Shown here: one piece after another, positions 55,615-64,000 of the stretch
Layout of the letters: each line of letters starts with the position of its first letter
Numbering within the stretch: position 1 is the first letter of the stretch
NCBI RefSeq assembly: GCF_011304355.1
Contig: NZ_CP049888.1
Span: forward strand, 992,001 to 1,056,000
Reading direction: 5' to 3'
DNA from: Weissella coleopterorum
GTDB lineage: Bacteria > Bacillota > Bacilli > Lactobacillales > Lactobacillaceae
Length of the DNA stretch: 64,000 bases
Position numbers and translations under genes: made by a program
Notes under the pieces: generated by a model
The model's database searches: none
What the model saw: only the letters and a program-made list of their open reading frames with translations
Told to the model about the DNA's origin: nothing

Positions 55615-56502
55615 ATGACCAGTCAATCATTTCCCTCAAGAAGTTCCCGGTATAGTAAAAAGCCTCAAAAGAGGCCGAAAAAAAAGCATAAATCTAAACG
55701 TAAGAACCTTCTTTTTAAATGGATTGGTTTCTTACTATTAATCTTAATTGCGTTGCTTTGTCTATTTAAATTTCAGGTCTTTACCATTCACGGTGATTCT
55801 AAGCAGTATCACCTTGCTAACGGTACCAAGGTGGAGTTACAAACCATCAACTTTAAAACTTATCTCTTAAATGCTGATACTCAAAAAAAGCTGACAGGGC
55901 TACAAACTCTAGATAATAAACAGTACTATTTTAATACACATAACGGTGAAATGGTGCATGGCTTGAAGAAGCTTGATGATAATTATTATTACTTTACCAA
56001 AGATGGATCTGATGATGCCATTCAGGCTTATGAACACGTTGCCTCTAATTTGAAATCAGACAATTCCATCATTGAAAAAGTTATTTCCTCTGGTTCTAAA
56101 TTAGTTGGTAAGAGCCCATATGTCTATGGTGGTGGTCGGACGCAATCTGATATTGCTAAAAATCGTTTTGATTGTTCCTCGTTTGTATCTTGGTTCTATC
56201 GCAAAGCCGGACAACCACTTGTAGTTCAGGCTTATACTAGAACTTCCCTACTTGCCACAACTGGGACTTCCCATACTTGGGATACCAAGGAACGAGGAGA
56301 CCTCCTAGTGACACCTGATGGATACTCGGAAGAGCGCCAGCATGTTGCCATTTATTTAGGCGGGAACTTTATTCTCCACGATGCGGCTTCACAAAACGGT
56401 GTGACGATTACGCGGCTTAATCAACTTGTTAATCCTAAGACTTCTTCAACATTAACGTGGGAAGCATTATTTAAGCCTGGTTATGTTCAACGTGAAGTTT
56501 AG
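55615..56502 (+). CDS. NlpC/P60-family cell-wall hydrolase with N-terminal membrane anchor
   Basis: The 295-residue protein has a very basic start (KKPQKRPKKKHKSKRK), one hydrophobic helix (LLFKWIGFLLLILIALLCLF), then a region with repeats like choline/glucan-binding modules (LTGLQTLDNKQYYFN, MVHGLKKLDDNYYYF) and a C-terminal NlpC/P60 domain. The catalytic Cys lies in NRFDCSSFVSWFY, the His in RQHVAIYLGG and the third polar residue in FILHDA. It should cut D-Glu-diaminoacyl or similar bonds of peptidoglycan outside the membrane. GGAGG precedes ATG 55615. Confidence 0.88.
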   Translation: MTSQSFPSRSSRYSKKPQKRPKKKHKSKRKNLLFKWIGFLLLILIALLCLFKFQVFTIHGDSKQYHLANGTKVELQTINFKTYLLNADTQKKLTGLQTLDNKQYYFNTHNGEMVHGLKKLDDNYYYFTKDGSDDAIQAYEHVASNLKSDNSIIEKVISSGSKLVGKSPYVYGGGRTQSDIAKNRFDCSSFVSWFYRKAGQPLVVQAYTRTSLLATTGTSHTWDTKERGDLLVTPDGYSEERQHVAIYLGGNFILHDAASQNGVTITRLNQLVNPKTSSTLTWEALFKPGYVQREV

Positions 56503-56543
56503 TGCCAGGTTTCTAAAATTACTTAACTTAATTCATCCAAATT

Positions 56544-56594
56544 AAAAAAGCTTTTAATGCTAGTTTTTAAATTAACTAGATTAAAAGCTTTTTA
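56544..56594. terminator. Bidirectional terminator
   Basis: AAAAAGCTTTTAAT pairs with ATTAAAAGCTTTTT, and an inner CTAGTT/AACTAG stem extends it. It serves the NlpC/P60 gene and the convergent cyclase gene. Confidence 0.85.
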
Positions 56595-56599
56595 TTGAT

Positions 56600-57808
56600 T
56601 TATTCAAAATGAATTAAATTACCTTCATCTGTGAGTGCATCTTTACCATGTTGCTTCGAATAATATACAAATCCATCAGCCCGATCATAAATTTGGCGTA
56701 CATTTGCATCTGAATCAGCTCGAAACATCGTCATTCCCATGGAAATTGATAAACGCACATCAAATTCAGCTCGTTTAATATCAATCGAATGAATTTCTGA
56801 CCCAATCTGGCGAACTAATTGTTCAATTCGTTCATGATCTTGTTTTCGGATCAAGATACCAAACTCTTCTCCACCTAAGCGATATAACTTTCCGCCAATA
56901 TAACTATGATTTAAAGTTTCTTGTACCGTCTTAGTAACTTCCTTTAGAACTTCATCGCCCATTAAATGGCCATAATTGTCATTAAATGATTTGAAATTAT
57001 CAATATCAAACATAATAAAGGTCCAATCAAAATTTGTTTGATTGCTCTCTATAAACAAGGTTGTAAAATCTTCGTCAAAAGCCTCGCGATTGAAAATACC
57101 TGTTAAAAAGTCTTTATTTAATTCATCCATCATTTGTTGATACTTTTGCCAACGCCTAACGATAATCTGATTGATTCCCAAAATAATACTGATAAAGAAA
57201 ATAAATTTCAAAACTAAGGCGATGTATAACATAATACTAACGTCCTCTGACAAACTCAACATTAGCCACCAAGCATTAGCAAAAAATAAGACAGCGGTCA
57301 CTTGAAGTAACCAACTTTCCACAATTTTTTGAGCATATTTTTGAATGATGTACATCGTTATAATAATCAGGATGAGACCAACTAGACCAATAAAGAGGCT
57401 TGATCCAGAGATATAATCAGGACTATCCAAGATAAAAATCCCCGTTAATACAATCGCCAAAGCACTATCCACATAAACCTGGATTTTAGTATTAAACATG
57501 AGTAAGAAGTAAAAAATCAAAACAAGCTGTAGATTTGATTCGTACAAACTTAACTTGTCTGCTTTGGTTGCCATCCAGTAAAGTTGTAGGAATAGAACTG
57601 CGATCAACGGAACAAAACCGACAATCATTGCAGTTCTTTTTTGTAATGCCCGATTTTGAAAAAAATTATCATCCAACATCCCCACCGCAATATAACAAAT
57701 TATGATTAACCCAAAAACAATAAACAAACCTTCGAAACTGGAGGCATTAAAAACATGAATAAAAACATCAAAAAATTGATTGGCGGTAACCAACATATTA
57801 TTTAACAT
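56600..57808 (-). CDS. Membrane diguanylate cyclase (GGDEF), second copy
   Basis: The 402-residue protein has six to seven helices followed by a GGDEF domain with DFLTGIFNREAF, MFDIDNFKSFNDNYGHLMGDE in part and the active-site RLGGEEFG. It should make c-di-GMP. The I-site is absent (YIGG in its place). The layout and sequence are close to the cyclase at 23.5 kb. AGGAGG lies before the ATG at 57808. No EAL gene is adjacent. Confidence 0.92.
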   Translation of the reverse strand: MLNNMLVTANQFFDVFIHVFNASSFEGLFIVFGLIIICYIAVGMLDDNFFQNRALQKRTAMIVGFVPLIAVLFLQLYWMATKADKLSLYESNLQLVLIFYFLLMFNTKIQVYVDSALAIVLTGIFILDSPDYISGSSLFIGLVGLILIIITMYIIQKYAQKIVESWLLQVTAVLFFANAWWLMLSLSEDVSIMLYIALVLKFIFFISIILGINQIIVRRWQKYQQMMDELNKDFLTGIFNREAFDEDFTTLFIESNQTNFDWTFIMFDIDNFKSFNDNYGHLMGDEVLKEVTKTVQETLNHSYIGGKLYRLGGEEFGILIRKQDHERIEQLVRQIGSEIHSIDIKRAEFDVRLSISMGMTMFRADSDANVRQIYDRADGFVYYSKQHGKDALTDEGNLIHFE

Positions 57809-57970
57809 AAATTTATCCTCCTTTTTTCAATTTTTATTAGAAATAGTTTAAATAAGTCACATAACAATTTATTATAGTTTAATGTTTGCTATATTTTTTC
57901 CAGATTTTGCATTAATATCTACAATTTTTGGTGTTAATTAATAGTATCTTATTTTTATTATAAATAAATT

Positions 57971-58004
57971 AAAAACGACGGTGGAAAATCACTCCACCAT
58001 CGTC
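57971..58004 (-). terminator. Terminator of the YeiH-like gene
   Basis: CGACGGTGGA and TCCACCATCG pair around a six-base loop; AAAAA before it on the plus strand gives the T run on the minus strand. Confidence 0.85.
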
Positions 58005-58013
58005 ATCAAATTC

Positions 58014-59030
58014 TTAATAAATCATATTAATTAGAAGTAAAGCCATTCCAACCTGGAATACAATCGTCATAAATCCATAACCGAGATATTTCAAACCGGA
58101 ATTAGCAATGGTTTGCCACTTTAAGTTCAAACCAATCCCAGCCAAGTTAACAACTCCAAAGAATCCGGTTATTGTCTTAGCTCCCTGCACAACTGAATGT
58201 GGAATACTTACGATTGAACTAACGAACAATAAAATAATAAAGGTGTAGATAAACCAAGGCACTAATTTATATACCTTAATATGCTTTTTTCCCTGAGCCA
58301 TTTCATTTGACCGCATTTTAAAATCACGGCGTTTAACAATTGTAGACATAATTAAAACCACCACAGCTAACATAACCACTCGTAACATTTTGTATAAGGT
58401 TGCATAGTCAATTACTTGCGGATTCACGAGCGAAGCGGTTCCAATCACTTGTCCAACAGATTGAACGGTTCCACCGATTAATGCCCCAATTAGGAGATCA
58501 TTTCCATGAAATACCGCCGGACCAATGATAGGCAAAATAAATAACAATACCACTCCGGACAATGATACGGTCGCCACCGCTGTCCGTCGTTGCGTATCAG
58601 TTGCATTAATTTCGGGTGCCACCGCCGCAATAGCACTGGAACCACAGACAGCGTTACCAGCCCCCATTAACATCCCCGATTTTTGATCGACTTTAAAGAT
58701 CAGCTTACCAATCCACATCACGAATAAAATCGTAGCGGTCATTAAGATAATGATATAAATAATTCCCTGCCAACCTAACGAACGAATTGTTTGTAATGTG
58801 ACCTCAATCCCCAATAATGCAATTCCAATTTCAATCGGATACTTTTCTGACCATCTAACTCCAGCTACTAATTGCGGCTGTCTTAACAACGTATTTCCTA
58901 AAATAATTCCTAGAATCAAGGCGATGGCTTCCGCTCCTAGACTAGGCATAAATTTACTGAGAAATTCAGATATAATTGATACCAATACGGTAACGATTAT
59001 ACCAAGCCACATATTTTGCTTAATTTTCAT
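58014..59030 (-). CDS. YeiH/PSE-family putative sulphate exporter
   Basis: The 338-residue protein has ten or so helices and family motifs (GAEAIALILGIILGN, MLMGAGNAVCGSSAIAAVAPEI in part, LIGGTVQSVGQVIGTAS). Members are linked to sulphur compounds; transport has rarely been shown. It is transcribed away from a LysR gene, as yeiH and yeiE are in E. coli. Confidence 0.9.
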   Translation of the reverse strand: MKIKQNMWLGIIVTVLVSIISEFLSKFMPSLGAEAIALILGIILGNTLLRQPQLVAGVRWSEKYPIEIGIALLGIEVTLQTIRSLGWQGIIYIIILMTATILFVMWIGKLIFKVDQKSGMLMGAGNAVCGSSAIAAVAPEINATDTQRRTAVATVSLSGVVLLFILPIIGPAVFHGNDLLIGALIGGTVQSVGQVIGTASLVNPQVIDYATLYKMLRVVMLAVVVLIMSTIVKRRDFKMRSNEMAQGKKHIKVYKLVPWFIYTFIILLFVSSIVSIPHSVVQGAKTITGFFGVVNLAGIGLNLKWQTIANSGLKYLGYGFMTIVFQVGMALLLINMIY

Positions 59031-59166
59031 TCTTTCATCTCCCTCTCCCTACAATACCTTAGTGATATTGTTTAACCATTCCTACTTTAATCCTATTAAT
59101 GATATTAGTAAAATAGATTGTTATAATGGTTATTATTAATATTTATAATAACGATTGGAAATTATT

Positions 59167-59991
59167 ATGTTTGATTTATTTGAAACTTTTATTACAGTTT
59201 ATGAAACCAAAAGTTTTACCCATGCTGCCCAACATCTCTTCATTTCACAACCCACTGTCACCGTCCGTATCAAAAAGCTAGAGCATGAACTCAAAACAAC
59301 ACTTTTCTTACGCGATCAAAATCATCAAGTCATCCCGACCGAAGCTGCGACCCTGTTTTATCCCCAGGCGGTCAGTCAACTTAAGGATTGGCAACAATTT
59401 CAAGCTAACATGCACCAACGCTCAGCTGATAAAATCCCTTTTAGAATCGCCGTTTCTCATAGTGCCGCTACCAGTATCATGCCCATCATTTTCAAAGCGC
59501 TAAACCCATTTCTAGATACTTTAGATTTAACCATTGAAATGCAAAATTCTGAAGAAGTTTTTCAATTAGTATGTAACCATGCCATCTCCTTTGGCATTAT
59601 TGAAAAACCGATTCGTGGCGACCAAACCCAAAGTTTTGCACTGTTTTCAGACGAATTGGTCCTAGCTGGTCCCCAAGATACTGGTAATTTTTTCATTCGT
59701 GAAGAAGGTTCTGGCGTTAGTCATTATACTAAACAATATTTGAAATCAACTAGTTTAAAAATTGATCATTTAATTAGTATGAATAGTAATGATATGATTG
59801 TGGCGCACCTACAGGCCGGTTTAGGAGCCTCACTAATCTCCAGACGCTTTATTACTCCTTCGATGCCATTCCAAGAATTAGATCATCAATATCACCGTAT
59901 TTTTTACGGGTTGGCTTACCTGGACGAACGAGATCCGATAGTTTTGAAAATCATCAATGCCATTCGTACTCTTGGTACGTTATATAAATAA
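59167..59991 (+). CDS. LysR-type transcriptional regulator (YeiE/CysL-like by context)
   Basis: The start at ATG 59167 (MFDLFETF) is preferred; a TTG at 59155 would add four residues. The protein has the N-terminal LysR helix-turn-helix (SFTHAAQHLFISQPTVTVRIKKLE in part) and a periplasmic-binding-like effector domain ending in LDERDPIVLKI. Divergent position to YeiH suggests that it controls that gene, in response to a sulphur metabolite. The two starts are about 135 bases apart. Confidence 0.9.
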   Translation: MFDLFETFITVYETKSFTHAAQHLFISQPTVTVRIKKLEHELKTTLFLRDQNHQVIPTEAATLFYPQAVSQLKDWQQFQANMHQRSADKIPFRIAVSHSAATSIMPIIFKALNPFLDTLDLTIEMQNSEEVFQLVCNHAISFGIIEKPIRGDQTQSFALFSDELVLAGPQDTGNFFIREEGSGVSHYTKQYLKSTSLKIDHLISMNSNDMIVAHLQAGLGASLISRRFITPSMPFQELDHQYHRIFYGLAYLDERDPIVLKIINAIRTLGTLYK

Positions 59992-59995
59992 AAGT

Positions 59996-61501
59996 TTATC
60001 CATCAAAGGCAAATTTTTGTGCAGACATAACTGCATTTTGCCATTTTATATATTTATTTCTCAGATCTTCTTGAAGTTCTTTTTCGAAATTAATAGTTAG
60101 TAATTCCGGTGTTTTTGGTAGTTTGTCTATTGAATCCCAAACATTATATTTCAAGCCAGCTAAATACGCTATACCACGAGACGTCATCTCTAAATTCGTT
60201 GGCCTATTAATGTCAATTTGTAATAAGTTTGCCATGAACTCATGTAAATATTCATTGGATGCTGCTCCACCATCTATAAATAAACTTGAAATATTAATAT
60301 CAGAATCCTCAATCATTACATCTAAAATATCTTTAGTTTGGTATGCTAATGCCTCTATCGTAGCTCTAACTAGGTCTTCTTTTCTAGTTGATCTCGTTAA
60401 CCCAAAAATAGCACCTCTAATTTTTTGGTCCCAATATGGCGCTCCTAATCCAGTAAAAGCTGGCACTAAGTAAATGTCTTGGAAAGGTAATGTGTTTCTA
60501 GACCGATATGCATATGCAGATGATAGAGATGCATTATCAATAATTTCCATCCCTTCTTCTAACCACTGAACCGCAGACCCTGCCACAAAAATAGAACCTT
60601 CCAATGCATAATTAATCTCACCATTTATTCCATACGCAATCGTTGTCAATAACTTATTTTTAGAGATAAGTGGAATATTTCCTGTATTCATTACGATAAA
60701 AGCACCCGTTCCATATGTACTTTTAATATCTCCATCGTTAAAAGCCTTGTGTCCAACTAGTGCTGCTTGCTGATCACCGGCTAACGCACCAATTGGAACT
60801 TTAATACCATTTAATACCGTGCTCCCAAAATCATCAGATGAATTTTTAACTTCTGGAAGTATACTTTCATCTATATTAAATAAGTCCAGTAATTCTTCAT
60901 CCCAATTTAATGTATGTATATTAAATAGCATCGTCCTAGAAGCATTAGTATAATCTGTTGCATGTACATTACCATCAGTTAGTTTCCACAATAGCCAAGA
61001 ATCAATTGTACCGAATGCTAACTGGTTTTTATCAATTAGCATTTGTACATATGGATTTTCTTTAACTAGCCACATTATTTTTGTAGCTGAAAAATATGAA
61101 TCTATCCATAATCCTGTTTTACTATAAATAAATTGCTCTAACCCAGCTGACTTCAAATCTTCCGAAATTTCATTCGACTGTTTCGACTGCCAACCAATTG
61201 CTGGAGCGATCGGTTCCCCGGTATTTTTATCCCATAAAACTGTAGTCTCGCGTTGATTTGTTATACCTATTGTAATAATATCTTCCGAACTAATCGATAA
61301 ATTGATTAAGATTTCGTGCATAAGTTGTCGTACATCACTCCAGATTTGATTAGCATCGTGTTCTATCCAACCGTTGAATCTAATATGTTGATCTACATTC
61401 TTTTTGATCCTACCAATGGTATTCCCATTATGATCATATACAATAACGCGAGTACTCGTGGTACCCTGATCTATGGCCATCACATAACCACTGCTTGTCA
61501 T
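59996..61501 (-). CDS. glpK: Glycerol kinase
   Basis: ATG 61501 (MTSSGYVMAIDQGTTSTR) is used, with AGGG upstream; a longer form to 61522 is possible. The 501-residue enzyme has the FGGY-kinase signatures (IDQGTTSTRVIVYDHNG, GALAGDQQAALVGHKAF, FTGLGAPYWDQKIRGAIFGL in part, DGGAASNEYLHEFMANL). It phosphorylates glycerol. Unlike many lactobacilli it is not next to glpD/glpO or glpF; a broken glpF lies at 21 kb. The conserved regulatory His loop of Firmicute GlpK is not clearly seen. It converges on the LysR gene with four bases between stops. Confidence 0.95.
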   Translation of the reverse strand: MTSSGYVMAIDQGTTSTRVIVYDHNGNTIGRIKKNVDQHIRFNGWIEHDANQIWSDVRQLMHEILINLSISSEDIITIGITNQRETTVLWDKNTGEPIAPAIGWQSKQSNEISEDLKSAGLEQFIYSKTGLWIDSYFSATKIMWLVKENPYVQMLIDKNQLAFGTIDSWLLWKLTDGNVHATDYTNASRTMLFNIHTLNWDEELLDLFNIDESILPEVKNSSDDFGSTVLNGIKVPIGALAGDQQAALVGHKAFNDGDIKSTYGTGAFIVMNTGNIPLISKNKLLTTIAYGINGEINYALEGSIFVAGSAVQWLEEGMEIIDNASLSSAYAYRSRNTLPFQDIYLVPAFTGLGAPYWDQKIRGAIFGLTRSTRKEDLVRATIEALAYQTKDILDVMIEDSDINISSLFIDGGAASNEYLHEFMANLLQIDINRPTNLEMTSRGIAYLAGLKYNVWDSIDKLPKTPELLTINFEKELQEDLRNKYIKWQNAVMSAQKFAFDG

Positions 61502-61616
61502 TTTACATACCCTCATTTTCACAACTAATATATTTTATCCAAAAATAAATTTCTAAACAACTATTATATCATACTTAAACAATATAAAATAAACATAATT
61601 TTATATCGGATAATTA

Positions 61617-61645
61617 AAAAAGATATCAGAATAAATCTGATATCT
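61617..61645 (-). terminator. Terminator of the glycosyltransferase gene
   Basis: AGATATCAGA and TCTGATATCT pair perfectly around a five-base loop, with a T run on the minus strand. Confidence 0.88.
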
Positions 61646-61652
61646 ATTTACT

Positions 61653-64000
61653 CTATTTATCTAATATATTATCAGAAAAATGATCAATCGCAGCTTGATT
61701 GTACAAATTTTCATCAAATATATCAAATTCAAAATTATTATCAACTATTTGGAACATTCCGTCCTCTATTGCTTTTGAAGATACATCCTTCATGATCAAT
61801 CCATATTCTTGGTTACCAATAACAGCCACATTTGCCGTGATATTCGAAGCAACAACAAGCGCATTTTGATTCAATGCTTCCAGTAATACCATAGGTTGAC
61901 CTTCAAAATAAGATGGATGAACAAATACATCAGATTTTTGTAAAAATTCTTGTGGATTGTCATTAAATCCCCAAAAAACAACATATTTTTCTATATTTAA
62001 AATAACCGTTAATTTTTCTAAATCTTGACGCATTTTTCCATCACCCAAAATCCATAAGCGTGCATTAGGTTTCTTTAACAAAACTTTCTTAAATGCAATC
62101 AATAAAGATATGTGATTTTTTTCAGGCGATAATCGTCCCATTGACATATAAATCAATTTATTTAGAAAAATATTCATATCTTCTTTTGATTCATCCATAT
62201 TATCTTGTTCGATTGTAAATATAATATGTTTTCCATCTGGATCAATTCCATTAAACCAAATATCACCACCTTGAATCAAAAACCTACTTACATGTATAAA
62301 ATCAGGCATTTCTAGATGCTTATATAATATATTTCCATTAATATCATCAAATATAGTAATGAATTTATTTTCTATTGATTTAATTTCAAAATTATCTAGT
62401 TTTCTTGTTTTCAAGACGTTGTTATTATGTCTTTTAATTTTTAAAATATCAATTGCATCAGTTTGATCAAGCATTTTAGTATCAACTGCAAATTTTGCTT
62501 GAATTTCATCAATATAGTTTTTCACGTCTTCCTTATTGGATGTGCTAATTACAGAATAAGAATTTGACAAATTCATAGTCAATTTTTTAGATGACCAATA
62601 AAATACATTTTTAACAGGATTCAACATCAAAGTATTTTTGGTTTTATAAATTTCATCCGTAATACTTAATATCTGAATATTATTATCTTTATCTACAACA
62701 CCGAAATCATCCCTTGAAATTTTCCTTCCATCATCAGTCAAAGAACCTGACAACAATGTATTCTCATCAATACCTACCTTTAGAGCGGATTCATGAAAAT
62801 CTAAAACAGTTAAATCCTGATCGTTTATCCAGAAAGAACCATCTTCATCAATGATTCTAAAATAACGCACATTTTTATATACACTTGATGCATTCACCAA
62901 ATATAAATTATTATGATTTAGTCTATTTTTGTTATTTATTAATATTGATTTTGAACTAACTTTAGGTGGTTCAGACCATAAAGATGTCTGATTCTCGTCT
63001 CCAATATAACATATCAATCTGTATTGTGAATCAAAACTATCTTCACCATGTTTTCTAATATTCCAAATTTTTTGCATGAACGTTAAATGGTCAGAATTAA
63101 GCCATTTAATAGATCTTTTATCAATAAATCCGTATTGTTTAGAACCTGGAATCTTAAATTTTATATATTCTCCCACATTTGTTTTAACAATTTTTTCTGA
63201 TTTTGCAAAACTATTATTTAACAGCCAACCTCTTGTAATAGCTTGTTTTTTATCAATATTTTCATACACATTTCTTCTATTTTTATTTATCCAAAAAACT
63301 TTCCTATCATATTGTTCTTCAGTTATAATAATTTCATTCGTAAATTCTATGTCTTTCATTTCTACCCAAACATATGGAAGATTATTTTTAATTAATTTAA
63401 CCAATTCAACACCATTATCAAATGTAATTTTGGTTATTCCAATGTACTTATCCTCGTTATCATAATAAATTTCATCTGAATTTCCTTGATAATAATGGGT
63501 TAAGTCTTCATAGCTAGTTACAGATAATTTTTTAAATACAACCCCTTCATTAATCGTCGATATTTCTACAAAATCATCATTTTCTTCATCTAAGTATTGA
63601 TTAAGATTAAGTGTATTTTTTGAAAAGGATTGTTGATCTTTTCTAGTAAAACGTTCTAATTTAACGGCATTTATATCTGCTAATTTTTCTGATACTGAAA
63701 CAACATGATCATATTTATAGTACAAACTAAATAACGTTAAAAGTCCTCTTTTATTTGGTTGTTTACCCTTAATTACTTTATGAGCATCTGCCCATAAATC
63801 ATTATGTTGAAAAACTGATTTTACCGACGCATTTAAAAAAGCAATGATTCTAGAACCGTTGTAGGAATATCCTGAAAAATCTATGGCCGCATCAAAGTTA
63901 GTTTCTCCAATTAAGCGATGAATATCTCTCTTATAACCTTTTACTGGGATCAGCCATTTATTCCAAGGCTTAATACCAAAATGCTGAATGAATTTATCTT
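61653..64000 (-). CDS. Large GT4-type glycosyltransferase with a long internal insert, teichoic-acid type, partial
   Basis: The frame is open to the right edge, so the 5' end is missing. The first visible residues (AIDFSGYSYNGSRIIAF, VFQHNDLWAD) are typical of the N-half of GTs near TagB/TagF or poly-glycosyl enzymes of lactobacilli, followed by YDHVVSVSEKLADIN. The C-terminal GT-B half begins only about 500 residues later (MSMGRLSPEKN, LWILGDGK, SDVFVHPSYFEGQPMVLLEA with the ExxxxxE motif). In between lie several modules with recurring W/F-I/V-x-x-x-D/L pattern (YVWVEMKDI, KVFWINK, YGFIDKRSIKWL, GSFWINDQDL), similar to GW/SH3-like domains. It may glycosylate wall teichoic acid or another polymer. 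Confidence 0.75.
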   Translation of the reverse strand, partial: DKFIQHFGIKPWNKWLIPVKGYKRDIHRLIGETNFDAAIDFSGYSYNGSRIIAFLNASVKSVFQHNDLWADAHKVIKGKQPNKRGLLTLFSLYYKYDHVVSVSEKLADINAVKLERFTRKDQQSFSKNTLNLNQYLDEENDDFVEISTINEGVVFKKLSVTSYEDLTHYYQGNSDEIYYDNEDKYIGITKITFDNGVELVKLIKNNLPYVWVEMKDIEFTNEIIITEEQYDRKVFWINKNRRNVYENIDKKQAITRGWLLNNSFAKSEKIVKTNVGEYIKFKIPGSKQYGFIDKRSIKWLNSDHLTFMQKIWNIRKHGEDSFDSQYRLICYIGDENQTSLWSEPPKVSSKSILINNKNRLNHNNLYLVNASSVYKNVRYFRIIDEDGSFWINDQDLTVLDFHESALKVGIDENTLLSGSLTDDGRKISRDDFGVVDKDNNIQILSITDEIYKTKNTLMLNPVKNVFYWSSKKLTMNLSNSYSVISTSNKEDVKNYIDEIQAKFAVDTKMLDQTDAIDILKIKRHNNNVLKTRKLDNFEIKSIENKFITIFDDINGNILYKHLEMPDFIHVSRFLIQGGDIWFNGIDPDGKHIIFTIEQDNMDESKEDMNIFLNKLIYMSMGRLSPEKNHISLLIAFKKVLLKKPNARLWILGDGKMRQDLEKLTVILNIEKYVVFWGFNDNPQEFLQKSDVFVHPSYFEGQPMVLLEALNQNALVVASNITANVAVIGNQEYGLIMKDVSSKAIEDGMFQIVDNNFEFDIFDENLYNQAAIDHFSDNILDK

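Overview
The window comes from a low-GC Firmicute, most likely a member of the Lactobacillaceae. The support is a complete hrcA-grpE-dnaK-dnaJ cluster with CIRCE boxes, a dltXABCD operon, a XerS-like single recombinase, an FLP/FNR-type regulator, an LPXTG tail, an IS3-family element and many lactobacillus-like transporters. I cannot fix the genus from sequence alone. No rRNA, tRNA or CRISPR array was seen.

Layout. 1-6.2 kb: a five-gene exopolysaccharide operon cut by the left edge, resembling the Listeria Pss operon: membrane protein, DUF2334-like deacetylase, processive GT2 synthase, BcsB-like protein, and a membrane protein with a degenerate GGDEF domain that keeps the c-di-GMP-binding I-site. 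6.7-10.1 kb: a metal/oxidative stress operon (CPG-type P1B-ATPase, HMA chaperone, Dps-like protein, FLP-type regulator) behind an FNR-box-like palindrome. 10.4-17.5 kb: xerS-like recombinase, an orphan response regulator with a decayed histidine kinase, and a dlt operon whose dltB is shifted by a 13-bp tandem duplication. 17.7-23.5 kb: transporters and regulators, with broken tauE-like and glpF genes. 23.5-26.3 kb: one diguanylate cyclase and two tandem EAL phosphodiesterases; a second cyclase lies at 56.6 kb. 26.5-34 kb: a decayed accessory zone with a glycosyltransferase-like pseudogene, a dead IS3 copy, an intact-looking IS3 element lying between a truncated LPXTG gene and a truncated Crp/Fnr gene, a 12-copy pentanucleotide repeat and a frameshifted SDR. 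34.4-55 kb: mostly conserved housekeeping genes (murC, ytpR, pepA, udk, phoPR, heat-shock cluster, rpoD, dnaG), plus a priming sugar transferase and MFS pumps. 55-64 kb: UPF0145, NlpC/P60, a cyclase, YeiH with a LysR regulator, glpK, and a teichoic-acid-type glycosyltransferase running off the right edge.

How it fits together. The window holds the parts of a c-di-GMP circuit: two cyclases with GGEEF and no I-site, two EAL enzymes with conserved catalytic residues, and a GGDEF-derived receptor at the end of the polysaccharide operon. Several cell-surface genes (dltB, glpF, an MFS gene, the dlt-linked kinase) carry frameshifts or decay. Three of the frameshifts sit in short poly-G tracts, so sequencing error or slippage must be told apart. 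The dltB lesion is a perfect 13-bp duplication whose loss would restore the family-length protein. Other unusual points are a DnaJ with no zinc-finger domain and no cysteine, a dnaG that appears to start at AUC, and a glycosyltransferase split by a long insert with GW/SH3-like repeats.
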